DNA of 64,000 bases from Chlorops oryzae (taxonomy: Eukaryota > Arthropoda > Insecta > Diptera > Chloropidae). The position numbers and the translations under genes were made by a program. Shown here piece by piece: positions 1 through 12,598 of this stretch (positions within the stretch are counted from its first letter, which is position 1; each line of letters starts with the position of its first letter). Below the pieces are notes generated by a model. That model searched no databases, was not told the DNA's origin, and was given only the letters and a program-made list of their open reading frames with translations. The stretch spans positions 109,824,906-109,888,905 of the forward strand of contig CM035807.1 in assembly GCA_020466095.1 (NCBI GenBank), written 5' to 3'.

Positions 1-3000
1 TATTTTGCCTTTTGCCCCCGAGCATTTCAGTTTACTAAATGATCAAAATTGTAATGTAACTATATACCCAGGATTTTCTCATAAATGGAAATTCATCATT
101 TTTCACCAAGACATCAAGGAATTGGTCTCTATCAACAAAATGAGATTTTCATTAGTGTATCGAGGTGTATCCTCCGATACTTGTTTGCACGGGTACACTG
201 ATCGATGAGTATTATCAATCGTGACAATGACATATGTTCATTCTATGGACGCCGATTTTCGATTCTTGGCTCTAATTTCATGATTCAATGATCATTGTGT
301 CCAAACCACAGGTCTTTACCTCATCACAAAATAGATTTTTCACTTGAGTTTACTACCAAATGTATATTCCTCTCGACTCATTTCTTTTGCCTCCCGAGTA
401 ACATCTCTTTCTTACTGGCGCGAAACATCCCGCGCAATATCTATGAGAGTGACATATATGGTTATATGTGGTAGGGCCGTAGAATTGCCCATATGAAGGT
501 AGTTTAATGATTGAAATTAAAAATTGAAAATATTTTCGCCTATACGGTGCTGCTCGACTTACCGTTGCTATTCAGCCCTATTCTAAATGAATATTCCCAG
601 GGAATTTTCCCCTAGAAATTTTTCTCCGCGGAAAAAGAAGTATTCTAAATGTCAATAAAAGGGAAAATGTGATGACTTTTGCTCAAAAATGAACCTTTAT
701 ATTCACTTCCCCAGTGTTCGTGGAGTGAGAGAATTTTTGTCAAATCCGCAGGAAAAAAATCCCCGGGAACATTTAGAATCGGGCTGATTTTCAATTCGAG
801 GTATGACGATCCGTAGTTGCTGATCTATGCAGTCAAGAACATCTTTCAATTTGGCGGGCGAAATAGCGCATTTTCTTGTTCATTGATTGATGATAATGAC
901 TACCTGATATAAAATTTCACAAACTACGGATAAATGCAACACGTTTTTTGCTCGAATTCTTGTGCACTTATGCGTTCTTTGCATTAATCCGTGCATGTTC
1001 TCATGGGAACTCATAAAAAAGGCTTCAAAGCACCTTGCACTTATGAGGTTTTTGCATTTATTCGTGTTGCATTTACCCGTAGTTCACTGTATACCACTAT
1101 TTTCGCTTTCTACACACGCTATTTTCACTTTCTACCACTTCTACCACGGTAGGTCCAAATCTATCTTATTTATGCCTTTGTTTTATTTATTTTATGATCA
1201 TTTAGAATAATTGAGAGCATAAAAAATGAGCTTCAATGTTATGTGTTATTGAAAAATATGTTGGCAGTTTCCTATTGTCAAGAATGGCAGTATTGAAGCT
1301 TAACGACATCCAATAAATATTGATACATTTTTTTATAATAAGAGAAAATAACTAAAAATATGTATGTAAGTTTCCTAATTTTCTACATGATCAGATGTGA
1401 TATATTATATTACTATTAAGAAACAATTTTAAATCTACAAATTTTTATACGAATCTACCACTTCTTCTTAAAAAATCTACCACCTTTAAAAATTTTCAAG
1501 TCCGAGCACTGCATTTAGTACATTGCATTGCATTTTTGTGCAGTTTCAATACAAAAGAATTTCAGATTTCACCAAAAAGATACCGCATATTAACTCGAAT
1601 TAATATTTACCCTGAAAGTATACTGTATATATTTTAATTTGCTTCGCATTGGTAGCCCTGTATAAGAATGGAGTACTCCAGGGTATAGTCTAAGAGTACT
1701 CGTAAATGCCCTAGTACTACTCGCACTTAATTTCCGAATATCCAGCGCATTCAAAATTCAAATATAAAATAAATTTTCATTTCTCAAATGAAGGCAGAAG
1801 GAAAAAGAAACTTTTTTAAATTGATTTTTTCAGTTTTATTATTTCTTTGATAGAAAAATTTACAGAAAACAGCGACAAAAACAATGATTGCGCCAAGAGA
1901 AACATTTTCTTGAACATTTTTTTTATTCTTTTATCATTCTTTTTATTATTATTTTAATTTTATGTGTTTTCAGTTTTGTGTTTTGGTTTTTTTATTTTCA
2001 TTGAGAATTTGTTAGATTCGACTATTTTGCTACTCTCAATACAATTTTCGTTTTCCGGTTTTTTTTTAATTTTTTATTTCTTGCGATACTAAAAAAATAA
2101 CTGCAATTATGAAAAAATAGCGGAAAAAATCTTTGCTGAATAAATTTTATTTGTGTTTTGTTTCTTCCTTTCTAGCGAGTAGTACCGTATATATACTACT
2201 ACATTCATCATCTATTTATGTATGTAAATTTAAATTCAAGTTTCTATTTAAAATATTTTTCATATCATTTCAATTAGCGTACGTTTTTGAGGCTAGACCT
2301 ATTTTCTTTTCTTCTTCTTTGTGTTTTTATGAATACATCAGGTCGAATTGGAAATAGTATCAGTGGATGTGAGGGATTTTGGGGGACTTTACAGGAGAAG
2401 GGAATTTCATTTTTAAGTATATGCATATACTATTTTAGTGCACTGATTCATATGAGTATGAGTTAAGGACAGCTCAGGACATTTGGCGTAGGGACGCCAT
2501 ACAACATGTCATGAGTGATTTTCTTAGAGTGTGCGGAAAATGTTCAAAAATTATTGCAAGGGAGAAATTTCTTGCAAGTAAAATTATTAAAAATTTTACA
2601 CCTTGTAGAATAGGTGCCCTTAGATGCCTCACTACTTCCTGAGCGGTAACAATTTCTCATCGAAAAACACATGAATCAGTAATTTTAAGGCAGCTTCAAA
2701 CTAAATGTGTTCCCCATACATTTCCTTTGTATGGAATTTTTTTTTTTTTACAAATGAACGCATATATCCAGAGATTGGCTTTATTCTTTACTTAACTATA
2801 TATTTATATTATTTTTAATGCTTATGAAATCAATTTTCCTATTCGTATTTTACATATTTTGCAAATTTTTATCTAATATTATCCGTTTAAAATTATTTAT
2901 TTTGGTACTTGCTTTAATCAACATCATTTTGGAAATTTCAATTATTCTAGAATTTCGCGATTTTATTTCAGTTTTGCCGGTTTTTTTAGTCACTTTTGTT

Positions 3001-6000
3001 GCAACTCTTAAATAATTTGTTTTTTTTTTTTTTTTTGTAATACAAATACATTTAAGCTTAAGTTGTAGAAAGTAATTTGTTCCAAATTATCTAATTCAAA
3101 TGGGTTTTTTTTACGATTTGGTTTTTACAACAAGATCTCGACATCTTATGTTATTTTTTTATTTTTATTTTATTTTACAAATTTTTTAAAGCCGGCTTTT
3201 TTAAGCATTTTGATGTCTTTTTTTAGAAAACAAAGTCTTTTTAAGAAGAAAAGAGAACGAAATTTAGTGATCTGTGATTGTTTTTATTTTTGTTTTTAAG
3301 AGATTTTTGGGTTTTAAGCTATCAAGATATCCTGTTTAATTTTGTCTCCAACTAAAATTAGTGTTTTTAGAGCTAAAAATACTCATTTAGCAGGATTTTA
3401 GAAGACCTTGTGAATTGTTTAATTGAATGGCACTCTCCACTTAACCTTAATTAAGAAATTATTCCTCTGACTCTTGAGTCGAATTCAAGTTATCAGTAAA
3501 TTCTTTCGTACAAAATCAGGGTTGTCTACAATCCGATAGCTGTCGTAATTGGAATTTTAGTCGACTGAATTTTCATCTACATCTGATAGACAGCCAGATA
3601 AAATAGGGCTCTGTGCAATTAAGCACCGATAATGTTTCTGATTCAAAACCAAAAACGACAAAATTTGTAAATTCTGTATGAAATTTCGATCGGTTTTAAT
3701 TCCGATTCCGACAGCTATCAGATTTCGTGACACCCCTGAATGTCCTGGACAAATCGAAATAGCTGATATGTTAAGTTAAGAAGTCATGACCAATTAAACC
3801 TAACGACTCTCTTAGCCGTATGTTGAAACGCCAAATAACTCAATTTATGAACTTTATCGATCTGTTCAGTACATTTTAAAGTTTTGATTTGGTAAAAGAG
3901 GACATAAATTCTTAAGCTAAGCAAGGCTAAGTAAAGTTATATTCAATTGGAGACAAGGTGAGGCCTTAAGGTGGCTTAAATTCCTCAAGCTGTATATATT
4001 CTTCAAAGCTAAAAAGATCTGTAATTCGATCTGCCTGGCAACATATGTACGAACGGTTAATTAAAATCATTACAAAATTGTATATAAAAAAAAAATTAGA
4101 AGAAAAAAAATTTACATCAAAATGCGTTGATTATGAGAAATAGAAATCCTCTTAAGAACGAGAACAAAGACACACAGATCGATTCATCGTTGTCCTCTTT
4201 GCTTTGCTTAATAAACATTCTTATATTCGCATTCTTTTTAATTATTTGGTATAGCTATTTTCAATTTACAGTTAATCGCTTTATACAGTTTACACGGGGA
4301 TAAAATTAAGGCATTTTATATGGATAGCTAACTACATATACATACATCTTTATGTGTGTGTATTTCGTGCGTGAAGTAGCGTCTCGCTTGGGTTTTGAAC
4401 CAACTAACTTTGGATAAGAAAGTCTTAGCGATTTTTTTTTTTTTTTTTTTAAGAGTTTAGGTGAAGCGGAAAATTGTCTTTCACATCTCCACCCGAACGC
4501 TTACAATGGTCGTTTATTCAAAAATAATTTCCAATATATTCAAAATTTGAAAAATTAAAAAGTTTTTTGTTTGCTTTAAATTCTCTCATTGTTACATTAG
4601 GAGTGCTGGAGCGATCAATTTGACTCAGTTTAGACAGCTTTTTTTTTCTCTAAGTACATCTACAAAAAGACGTCTCGACATGATGTTCATGATTTGTTCA
4701 GTTATGAAGCACATAAATATCTCAAAATTATTTTGCTTTGCTCTTATTTTTTAAACGCAGGCCATTCGTGCGAGTGCTTTTCTATTGGAATTCCGATTTC
4801 TCATTTCTACTACGACGTGAGTATGTGTTTGTGTGTGTGTATGTGCAGTCGTGCATAGGATGAATATGCTAAGCAATTTCCACCATAGGACAAATTTGTG
4901 CTTGGGACTTCTTTTACAAGCTTAATTTGAATGATTAATATTTAAGCTACAATATTCGTTTACTTGGCCCTTTTTGCGATCGTTCTGAGTACAATTTGTG
5001 TGTTTGTGTGTGATATAGCTAGCAAATACAAGTTTAATTGCATTTCTTTATTATTATTCTTGAATTTTGGAAGCGGTTGGAATTGTAAAAAGAGAATGCC
5101 TGTTCGAGATGGGGTCAGATCTAGATTAATATAGCGATCATTTCTTTTTTTTCTTGTTCTAAAATGAGTAGGAAAATTCGAATTTTACATTTAGCCGATT
5201 AAAGAGATTTCATGATTTCCAATTAAGGGTTTGTTATTTTTTTTTTTTCCTATGTTTTTCCTTTACACAATGAATAACATTTTTACGGCAGCTGATCGAT
5301 TAGACTCCGAATGCGTTTCAAACTGTTAAAGAGTTAAAATTGATTTTGAGCTTGAGAACGAATTCGTCTCGGTTGATTTGTTTATGACGAATGAACATTG
5401 AATTGTTTGAACCCTTTAGAAAAATGTGAGTGATTTTTATGGCATAAAAGAAAGTGCAAATGTTTTGTTTTTTTTTAAAGTTACTTCCTCTTCATAAATG
5501 AGATTCGGTGTGCGACTTAATGAAGCTCGACTTTTATTCTTTCGAATCGACAGTTGTGCATTTTACTTTCTTGTGAATTCATTCAAAGCACTGTGCAAAT
5601 TAAGTTAAAGTTAAAGTTAAAGTTTCCAGGTTGAAACTCTTCATTGAAAAATTCGGAATCGAAGCTCAAACCGTAAAAATGTGGCTTCAAAGAGTTTCAT
5701 GGAACTAATTACATGAGTTAGTTTTATTTTTTTAATTAAATTTATCTAATCGCTTATGATTCTAAGTTTTTTTTTGAGTAACTTTCGTTTTGATCTGTAA
5801 ATTAATTACTTTTTTGTATACGTAATTAAATAGTTGATTATTAACTTATTCTGTAATTTACTTTCTATAATATAACATTATTAAAATATTAAAGCTGACA
5901 CACATACACGCGCACACGGCTGCGAAGTGTGCGCGTGTACAAAATTAGTAATGATTCAATTTCAATTCGATTCGATTCGATTCGATTTGGCGATTAAATC

Positions 6001-6641
6001 GAATTTTTGACTTCACTAAGGACAACTATTAATTAAAATTTGTAAAAATTACTCTGAAAAATTATTCTATTTATATTCTCTCATGTTATACATATGCACA
6101 TATCTATAGAAATATATGTATATATATATTTATGTTTCCTCTCTCACTATTCTTTTTCAAAAATCTTAGTTTTAACTAATTTTTCTATCGATTATCCTTT
6201 TTTTTTCAATATGATTTTAGCTAAAGACTTTAAGACACGTGAGGCTCATTTTAGCAGTTCATCCTTAGGTTAATACTAGCATATATATGCCGTCAAATGT
6301 TCAAATGTATTCTGTAGTTGTGTGTATGTATATATGTATGTATTATTGTTTGTGTGTCTGTTTTTGTATATGTGTGTAAATCTGTAAATGTATATACCTA
6401 TAAGCAGTGGAGTGCGTGCATGGGTAAATTTTCACTCTATTCCTGGTGGAAGTATTTCTGAGAATGGTTCTCGCGAGTTTTACATGCAAATTTGGCACTT
6501 TCCGAAATGCGGCATTATCGATCGAACACTTAAATTTACATTACAAAAAAAAAAAAAAAACTTATATTTAGAAAAAAAAAGTACATATATTAATACACAC
6601 GAGGGTTTCAGCAGAAGAGCTGGAGTTCTCATGAAATCTCT
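1..6641. other. A+T-rich region downstream of Ca-beta (3' UTR and/or intergenic)
   Basis: No convincing gene is visible on either strand in this stretch, which lies 3' of the Ca-beta coding region. It has long T and A tracts (for example near 3020-3045, 4432-4450 and 6545-6560), a CA/GT-rich patch near 6300-6380, short (TTAAAG) repeats near 5600-5620 and an ATTCG pentamer run near 5965-5985. Some of the part next to 6641 is probably Ca-beta 3' UTR, since fly ion-channel genes often have long ones. Several TTTATT hexamers (AATAAA on the minus strand) occur, and I cannot choose a poly(A) site. One MITE is listed separately at 573-786. Confidence 0.5.
573..786. mobile_element. MITE with CAGCCCTATTC termini, copy 1
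   Basis: The 214-bp element is bounded by inverted termini, CAGCCCTATTCTAAATG on the left and the complement of that type (ATTTAGAATCGGGCTG) on the right. Inside are paired CCCAGGGAATTTT-like and CCCCGGGAA-like blocks. Related copies lie at 23362-23572 and 60171-60585, so it is a dispersed family. No coding capacity is visible. A clear target duplication was not found, so the superfamily is left open. Confidence 0.7.
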
Positions 6642-6644
6642 TTA

Positions 6645-7169
6645 ATAAAACCTTTCGCTACTCAAAATATCCTCTTCGTCCTCCTCGACTATCACCTTAT
6701 TGCGTATTTCGTTTGCAATGACGTCCGCCTCCGAGAAGGAGGAATTGGAAAAGTTCAATGTTTCGTTATTTATGTCGCCAAGACGTGATCTGCCCGTTCT
6801 AGTATTCATACGGGAAATTATTCCTGCATTCGATGATGGGTGTCTGCTGTAAGATTGTGTTGTGAAATGATCCAACGGGAAATGTGCTGATGGCTTGGAT
6901 GATTGTGATTGACTGCTGAATCCGTTAGGATCTTGACTTGCGCAGGAGGAATGATGTCGTGAATGTATGGTCGTATGAGCCGGCTGTTTTCGCCGCTGAA
7001 AATGATGGATTTGTTCGATGGTATGATGGATACTGCTGCGAACATTGCTGCTGATAGATGATGATGATAATGATGATGGCTGGCGTTTTTGTAACGGTCT
7101 TTGCTGAACAATTTCATGATCGATATTCGTCTCTTTCGATTTTGTCTCGCTATCGATCTGATCCCACCC
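6645..7169 (-). CDS. 175-codon open frame in phase with Ca-beta after two TAG stops (candidate C-terminal extension)
   Basis: Seen directly: the Ca-beta frame ends ATG-TAG at 7185-7187, continues GAA TCG TGG ATA to a second TAG at 7170-7172, and then stays open for 175 codons to TAA at 6642-6644. The encoded peptide is Ser/His/Gln-rich at first (a run of serines near residue 32-40) and ends in an acidic stretch, VIVEEDEEDILSSERFY. An open frame this long with such a C-terminus is unlikely by chance in A+T-rich DNA. Family knowledge: fly genes use stop-codon readthrough often, including rare double readthrough. The alternative is a separate splice form entering this frame, but I found no strong acceptor. 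A small assembly error or a decayed former C-terminus are also possible. The function of the tail is unknown. Confidence 0.5.
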
Positions 7170-7184
7170 CTATATCCACGATTC

Positions 7185-7747
7185 CTACATGGCATTCAGC
7201 ATTCTCCTACTACTCCTACCACCTCTGTGTGGACTGTATTCATCACGATCGACCATGGGTGGACCGCGTCTGGTTGTCGGCGCCGACGATGGCATATCGC
7301 GCGGATCGATGCGATGTGTTGTCGGTGCACCGGGCGGAGGCGGGTAATGATGACGTGACATTCGTGGATCGTCACGCTCCATATGCATCAGATCGGAATC
7401 GTCCATTAAACGGCTACCACGCGATAGACTATGACCATGCACGCCGGCCCCTCCACCTGCTCCTGCTCCTGCCGCTCCCGCTGCCGCTCCACTTGGCCCA
7501 CTTCGGCCTCCTGGTGGTGGATATTCGACACCGCCACCATAATTCCGCTCATCCATAATATCCTCATTGTTTAGATCGTACTGCAAAAGATCACGTTCGC
7601 GAGCATGAATCCGTTCTCTCTCGCGTTCGCGATCTCGCTCTCGTTCTCTTTCACGATCTCGATCTATGCGATCAAATCGCTCACGATCGCGATCATGACC
7701 ATGCCTGCTGGATGTCTGACGCCGTTGATGATGGTAGGAGGCACCTC
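7185..7747 (-). CDS. Ca-beta: Ca-beta terminal coding exon (charged C-terminal tail)
   Basis: The exon starts after a good acceptor (ccttacag) and completes a split Gly codon in phase 1. It encodes 186 residues and ends at TAG (7185-7187). The sequence opens with an HHQRRQ segment, passes through a run of alternating Arg/Glu/Asp, then a Gly/Ala-rich stretch and a Pro-rich stretch, and ends RRMLNAM. It has no known domain. This matches the variable, low-complexity C-terminus that follows the guanylate-kinase-like core in calcium channel beta subunits. In vertebrates this region differs between isoforms and modulates channel inactivation. The frame continues past the stop (see 6645-7169). Confidence 0.85.
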
Positions 7748-10176
7748 CTGTAAGGATGTACATTAAAAATGAAGATTATTCTCAGTTTTCAATAATTTCA
7801 TCGATTCAAAAGAATTCAAAAAAGACAAACTCAAAATCCAACAGAGCCATTCAAATATTTTAAAAACTGAAGGAAGAACCCTGCCGAAGCTCTTCTCGCA
7901 AGTCAAACGAAAAAAAAGAAAGAAAAAATTAACAACAAAATTAAAGTAAAATACGGGGAACAGAGACGATCTCTATCGCAGCAGATGAGCACTCAATTAG
8001 CAATAAAAGAGGAAGACCATTAAAGTACTTTCTCTTCGAGTATTGCAATGAGGAGTTGTTTCGTTTCATCTTGGGTTATTCTCATGCCGATTATCGTCGT
8101 CAGGGCATCGTACTGCGATAGTTTCCAACCGTTCTGTGTTCTAAGGATCCTCTTAATTCTAGCGTTAGCTTATTTAGTTTTTTTTTTTTTTTTTTTTTTT
8201 TGGTTAAAGTAACGACTTCTCAATAAAGCGATGATTTCAAGCTTATCGGTTGTTTGGACTGTCTCAAAAGAACTTTACACTGCGAAATTTAACAACGGTA
8301 TAATTTATCAATACGAAAAACAATAATAATTGGGGTCGTGGATATAGGAATGCTATGAGCTTCAGCGGTTAAAGAAGGGAAGTCAACTCGGTGCAAATTT
8401 CAATAATCATCATCTCATCGTGTACTCACTAAGGAGAAGGACACACACACTGAAGAAGATAATCAAATATACAGAAGGAAGTTTAAGGATTCGTTGAAGC
8501 GATCTATGCGAAACACGAAACACATACATATGTAGAAAGAGCAGAGAGCAGCAATCGACTACTGCTGTTGCTCCTCAAACGTGCACTGTGCCCGGAGTAA
8601 CTGGAAGATTGATTTCGAAATGATTTAAAATTCATTCATCGTTTACTAAAGGCATGCCAAAAGTAAAACTATTTAATTTACGAAGTTCAATTTGCGCGTA
8701 TGTGAGAGCAGAAGAAAAGTCGCTTGAAAAAAATTTGAAACTGGAAATTGGAAATTTATTAACGCATAGCAATTTGGTTAGTAGAAGGACGAATCCTCCG
8801 TGTGAGTTGAGCGTGCGATCAATTTGCGAGCCTACGAAGCTGAAATAAATCGTCTCGAGAGTGTATGCACCTGATCGATAGTTAAGGGATTTTTGTGGAA
8901 GCCCATTAATTGTGAAAGTTTTCCATTTCCAGGTCTCTGCACTTTTGTCAAGAGTTGAGGTGTTCATTTTTTTGGTTTTTTGTTTGTTTTAAATTTATTT
9001 ATTTATTTTTTTTTGTTTTCTTGGATTTTCATGGTTCATGAGTGTGAAGAGAAAACTTAAAACTTTCTTGAGGCACGGAAGGTTGTTGCTCGAAACGCTG
9101 GAAATATGATATCGATCGGTTGGTTAGTTAGTGATAATTTCAAGAAAGAAGGTTAGTAAGGATTCCACATTTTTTCGGACTCTTTTAGGCATGAATTTTT
9201 TTTGTTCTTTTTAAGGTGAGTTCTATCAGAAAAATTTCATCACTTCATTCCTTATTTTTAAACAAGGACTTTGTTTTTTTCGACTTTTGGATAGGTACCT
9301 ATTACCTAAAAACACTGTAGAAACCGATTTTTAGGTTCCAATTGTACAGTGTCCTTGAAATATTCTTCAAAAATCGTTATTAGGAAGATATTTTTTTATA
9401 TTTTATATCTCAAAACCTTATTCAGATTAAGAGATTAAACCAATGCCGACTGATCGTTAATAAAAAAAGGAATCTAAAAAAAAAATGTTATTTGATTTTA
9501 CTCTGAGAAAAATTTTTTCACATAAAAGAAAATAAAAATTAAATATGCCTTGCGCCACTTTCTGGCGATTAAAAAAAATACCTCTGAGTGTTTCCTCTTG
9601 CTAAAAAACTTTTTTTTTAATCAAAATTTAACGAATTTTACAGTGTTTTTAGGTAATAACTACATCAACAAAAATTTCAAATTCCTTTCCGGGGGCCGCT
9701 GTCGGCTTTACCCACTGATTTTAGAACTAAAGAAAAATGACTCCCAATCGATTGAATTAGTTTCAACGAAAGGAGCTTTCTATAGATTTCAGATTTTCCT
9801 GGAAAATTTAAGAAAAGAATACATAAAAGAAAATAACTTAAATTCTATTTCATACCATATCGATGGTCTAGTTACTCATCTATTTAAAATGTACAAATAA
9901 GGAGTCTTTTTGTTTTGTTTTGTGTTTGGCTAACATGACTACTAAAGAACAATTACAATAAATCTAATAAGAAAATAAAAAAAGAAAAAAAAAAAAAATT
10001 CATATAAATTGTCCTCCAATTCGAGAAGCACCGGATGTGTACGGCTCGACAGACAGCTAATTTACGAGAGTATATCATATATATATTGTAATAAAACGTG
10101 TTTCAATTGTGTTGAAATTGATATAAAATGAAATTTCAAAAATTATTAAGAAAGCAATTGGTTGTTTTTTGTTTAC
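7748..10176 (-). other. Ca-beta intron (2.4 kb)
   Basis: The intron lies between the two Arg/Glu-rich tail exons. Its donor is GTAAAC next to 10177 and its acceptor is ttacag next to 7747. The sequence is A+T-rich with a long T run near 8175-8202. I see no gene in it; the short open frames at 8632-8967 and 9550-9900 have no recognisable protein content. Confidence 0.75.
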
Positions 10177-10437
10177 CTTGGTCCCAGTCGAATTCTCTGT
10201 CCCAATCTCTTTCTCGCTCCCTTTCCCATTCTCGTGCTCGTTCGCGTTCCCATTCAAGATCCCGTTCACTTTCCCTAACCGTTCGATCCCTATAGAATTC
10301 TCTGTCCCAATAGTCTCGGTCTCTCTCCTCTCGAAACCTTTCGTGATCAGGTCCTACGTCGTCACGTTCTCGGCTGTTCTCCCGTTCGTTACTACCCATG
10401 CGTCGACCGCGATCGTCATATTCCTCACCACTGTCAA
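10177..10437 (-). CDS. Ca-beta: Ca-beta exon: Arg/Glu/Asp-rich tail
   Basis: The 261-bp exon enters in phase 1 (split Val codon) after the acceptor tatactag and leaves in phase 1 at GTAAAC. It encodes a highly charged segment beginning DSGEEYDDRGRRMGSNE and running into repeated WERERAREWERERERDWD-type units. Such mixed-charge repeats form long single helices or disordered spacers. They resemble the RE/RD tails of RNA-binding proteins but here simply extend the beta subunit after its folded core. Splice phases with the exons at 10969-11086 and 7185-7747 agree exactly, so membership in the gene is secure even though the sequence itself is low-complexity. Confidence 0.85.
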
Positions 10438-10968
10438 CTAGTATATGCATATAAGTCGTCCGTGTGTAACGAGTGTAGAAAAAGAGCGAGAAAGTTTTGT
10501 TGGATCGATTTTCATTTTAATTCAATCGGACAGTCATGGGAGAAAAATATTGAAAAATTAAATATAAAAGAAAATATGCTTTAAGTCAGAGAGATCAAGA
10601 ATCAAGAATCGGAAAATCAGTTGAAAATGCTCTCATAAACAAAAACAATAAAGTGATGTGCGGCGATCGAAAGAGCGTTTGAGATTGAGAGAGATAGAGA
10701 GTAAGCTACGTTCTCAGATAAGAATGTGTGATCGTTTCGATTGTGGTATATTTCCTAATCCTAATTTTACTGGATGCATTGTGACCGTTTTTCAGGCGCT
10801 TGTACTTAGATCTAGGCATGACTTAATCGTAGGGTTCTCGAATTTCGGAATTAAATTATGAAAAAGCATTTCGATGAAAATGGTTTCATACGATCATAGT
10901 ACATAGGTTTTATGAAATAATATCGATATGAGTTTTATGTGTAACACATGCAAAAGACTTCATATTAC

Positions 10969-11086
10969 CAGGTGGAGTCGGGCCCATATGGGCTTGATCT
11001 GCCGACGGAGACGCTTCCTGAGATGGCAGTGGCCTGGGTATCGATTGTGCCGTTCGTATATCTGGGTGCGTAGCTCTCCAATAGGC
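10969..11086 (-). CDS. Ca-beta: Ca-beta exon: end of guanylate-kinase-like domain
   Basis: The exon follows the acceptor ttttcgcag and ends at a GTAATA donor in phase 1. It begins AYWRATHPDIRTAQSIPRP; the AYWRATH motif closes the guanylate-kinase-like (GK) domain in every calcium channel beta subunit I know. The remaining residues (LPSQEASPSADQAHMGPTPP) are Pro/Ser-rich and start the variable C-terminal region. The phase fits both neighbours. Confidence 0.93.
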
Positions 11087-11149
11087 CTGCGAAAATGTCG
11101 TGAACATTATCAATTAAGAATCGCTTTGTTTTATGCTATTTGAACTTAC

Positions 11150-11317
11150 CTCTAAGTATTCCGCTATATGCTCACATGCCTCCTCCAGCTGATTCTCATC
11201 TAAAATGACGTCGAACATCTCGGGTGGACATTGAGCTAACTTTTCGGCGGCAACCATTTGAACGGAAAGATTCTTAGCCTGTGACTTACCACGTGATTTG
11301 ATTAAGCGCTGTAAAAC
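11150..11317 (-). CDS. Ca-beta: Ca-beta exon: guanylate-kinase-like domain, C-terminal half
   Basis: This 168-bp, 56-residue exon is in phase 0 at both ends, with acceptor tttttcag and donor GTAAGT. It opens [20 protein letters not shown] and contains [20 protein letters not shown], a block almost invariant between insects and vertebrates. In the family this part of the GK fold helps shape the groove that holds the alpha-interaction domain (AID) helix in the I-II linker of the Cav alpha1 subunit. Confidence 0.96.
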
Positions 11318-11403
11318 CTGAAAAATACATGAAAATACATTCAGATAAGTCGTTGCCTCTTGCCGATCGAGCAACGATCGATCGCCACGAACGAACTCCT
11401 TAC

Positions 11404-11903
11404 CTTACTACTACTAATTTTTAAATAAACTATTGTTGGCGCTAATGAAGTTTTTGCTAGTTGTGACGGATGATTGATTGTATCACAATCGAGAACGACT
11501 AACTGCAGAGTCCTCGCCAGTTCGAAAATCCGTTCGATTTCCTCTTGAACTTTCGTGAGGCAATCGGATCGACTGCTCGATCGCTCCATGATCGCACGTT
11601 TCGATGGATTATTCATAATGGAACGTTTCGCCAGCGAGATATCGGCCATGACGCGTGTGATTATTATCTTGCCCTCGAATCGATGCTTGAGGAAGTCAAA
11701 TAACGCCTTCTGCATCATATCGGTTACCTCGTAGCCCTTCAGACTTGGACCCACCAGCACGACCGGACGCATCGATGGCACAACATCGTACGGCGAGGCG
11801 GTCTCCTGTTTCTTGAAGAACGGTTTCCGCTTCTCCTTGTTGGGCGGCGTTGCCAATGTCGCCTTGCCATGACGTCCTGGTCCCATGGAATCTGATTCGT
11901 CAC
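11404..11903 (-). CDS. Ca-beta: Calcium channel beta subunit: main guanylate-kinase-like exon
   Basis: This 500-bp exon carries most of the GK-like domain and identifies the gene. Key blocks are [71 protein letters not shown] and [20 protein letters not shown]. Family knowledge: the domain keeps the guanylate kinase fold but has lost the catalytic P-loop chemistry. It binds the AID of Cav alpha1, which brings the channel to the plasma membrane and tunes its gating. The N-terminal part ([13 protein letters not shown]..., then a Lys-rich [10 protein letters not shown]) is the end of the HOOK linker. The exon enters in phase 1 after aaattag and leaves in phase 0 at GTAAGG. The length and order of blocks match the family. 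Confidence 0.97.
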
Positions 11904-12598
11904 CTAATTTCGTTAGTACATCATCATCGCCACAAAAATTGCAAATGGAATGCACGTGCGTGTGTGTGTGTATATGCAGAGAAAAAGAGATATATGACAA
12001 TAGAATGAGCGCTTTTATGACAACTACTGAGCACGATTCAGTGACTAGAGAGATCGAGAGATCGAATGCTTAAGTTCGAATTCGAGTAAAAGTACGAGAC
12101 AGACAGAGATAGATAGAGAGCGAGAGAAATAATTACGAATACGAATACGAATTGGGAACAAAAAGGTCACAAAAAAAAAACAATTTAAATTTTTTTCAAT
12201 CGTAAGGAAATTAGTGTGCGGTGCTGACTGAGGTTGGTGGTGGTCCGATTTGAAATTTTTTTCTGGATGTGAATAGAATTTTGAAATTTTTGAATATTTT
12301 TTGTGGGGTCTGTTAATGACAAACTAATGAACGAGAAATGCAATTTTTTTTTTTTGAGGATTTTTTGCAATTTTTCTGATTTCGAGAATGTTAAGTCGAG
12401 GGTGATAATATTTCTAGTGCTATTTAAAAAAAGTAGAGATTAGGAGTTATGCTAAACTATTCAAGCAAAAAAGCTCGGTCGATACCGATCTCCAATCAAG
12501 CGAACATTATTGAATTTCTCTCATCTAAGAGGCATATACGAGCACATACGAAAAAAGGATCCTTCGAGTTAAAATTGTTTTGAAGTCTTTGCACAAAC
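11904..12598 (-). other. Ca-beta intron between cassette exon and GK exon
   Basis: Intronic sequence with a GT-rich patch near 11958-11973 and AG/GA-rich runs near 12040-12130. No coding content was seen. Confidence 0.7.
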
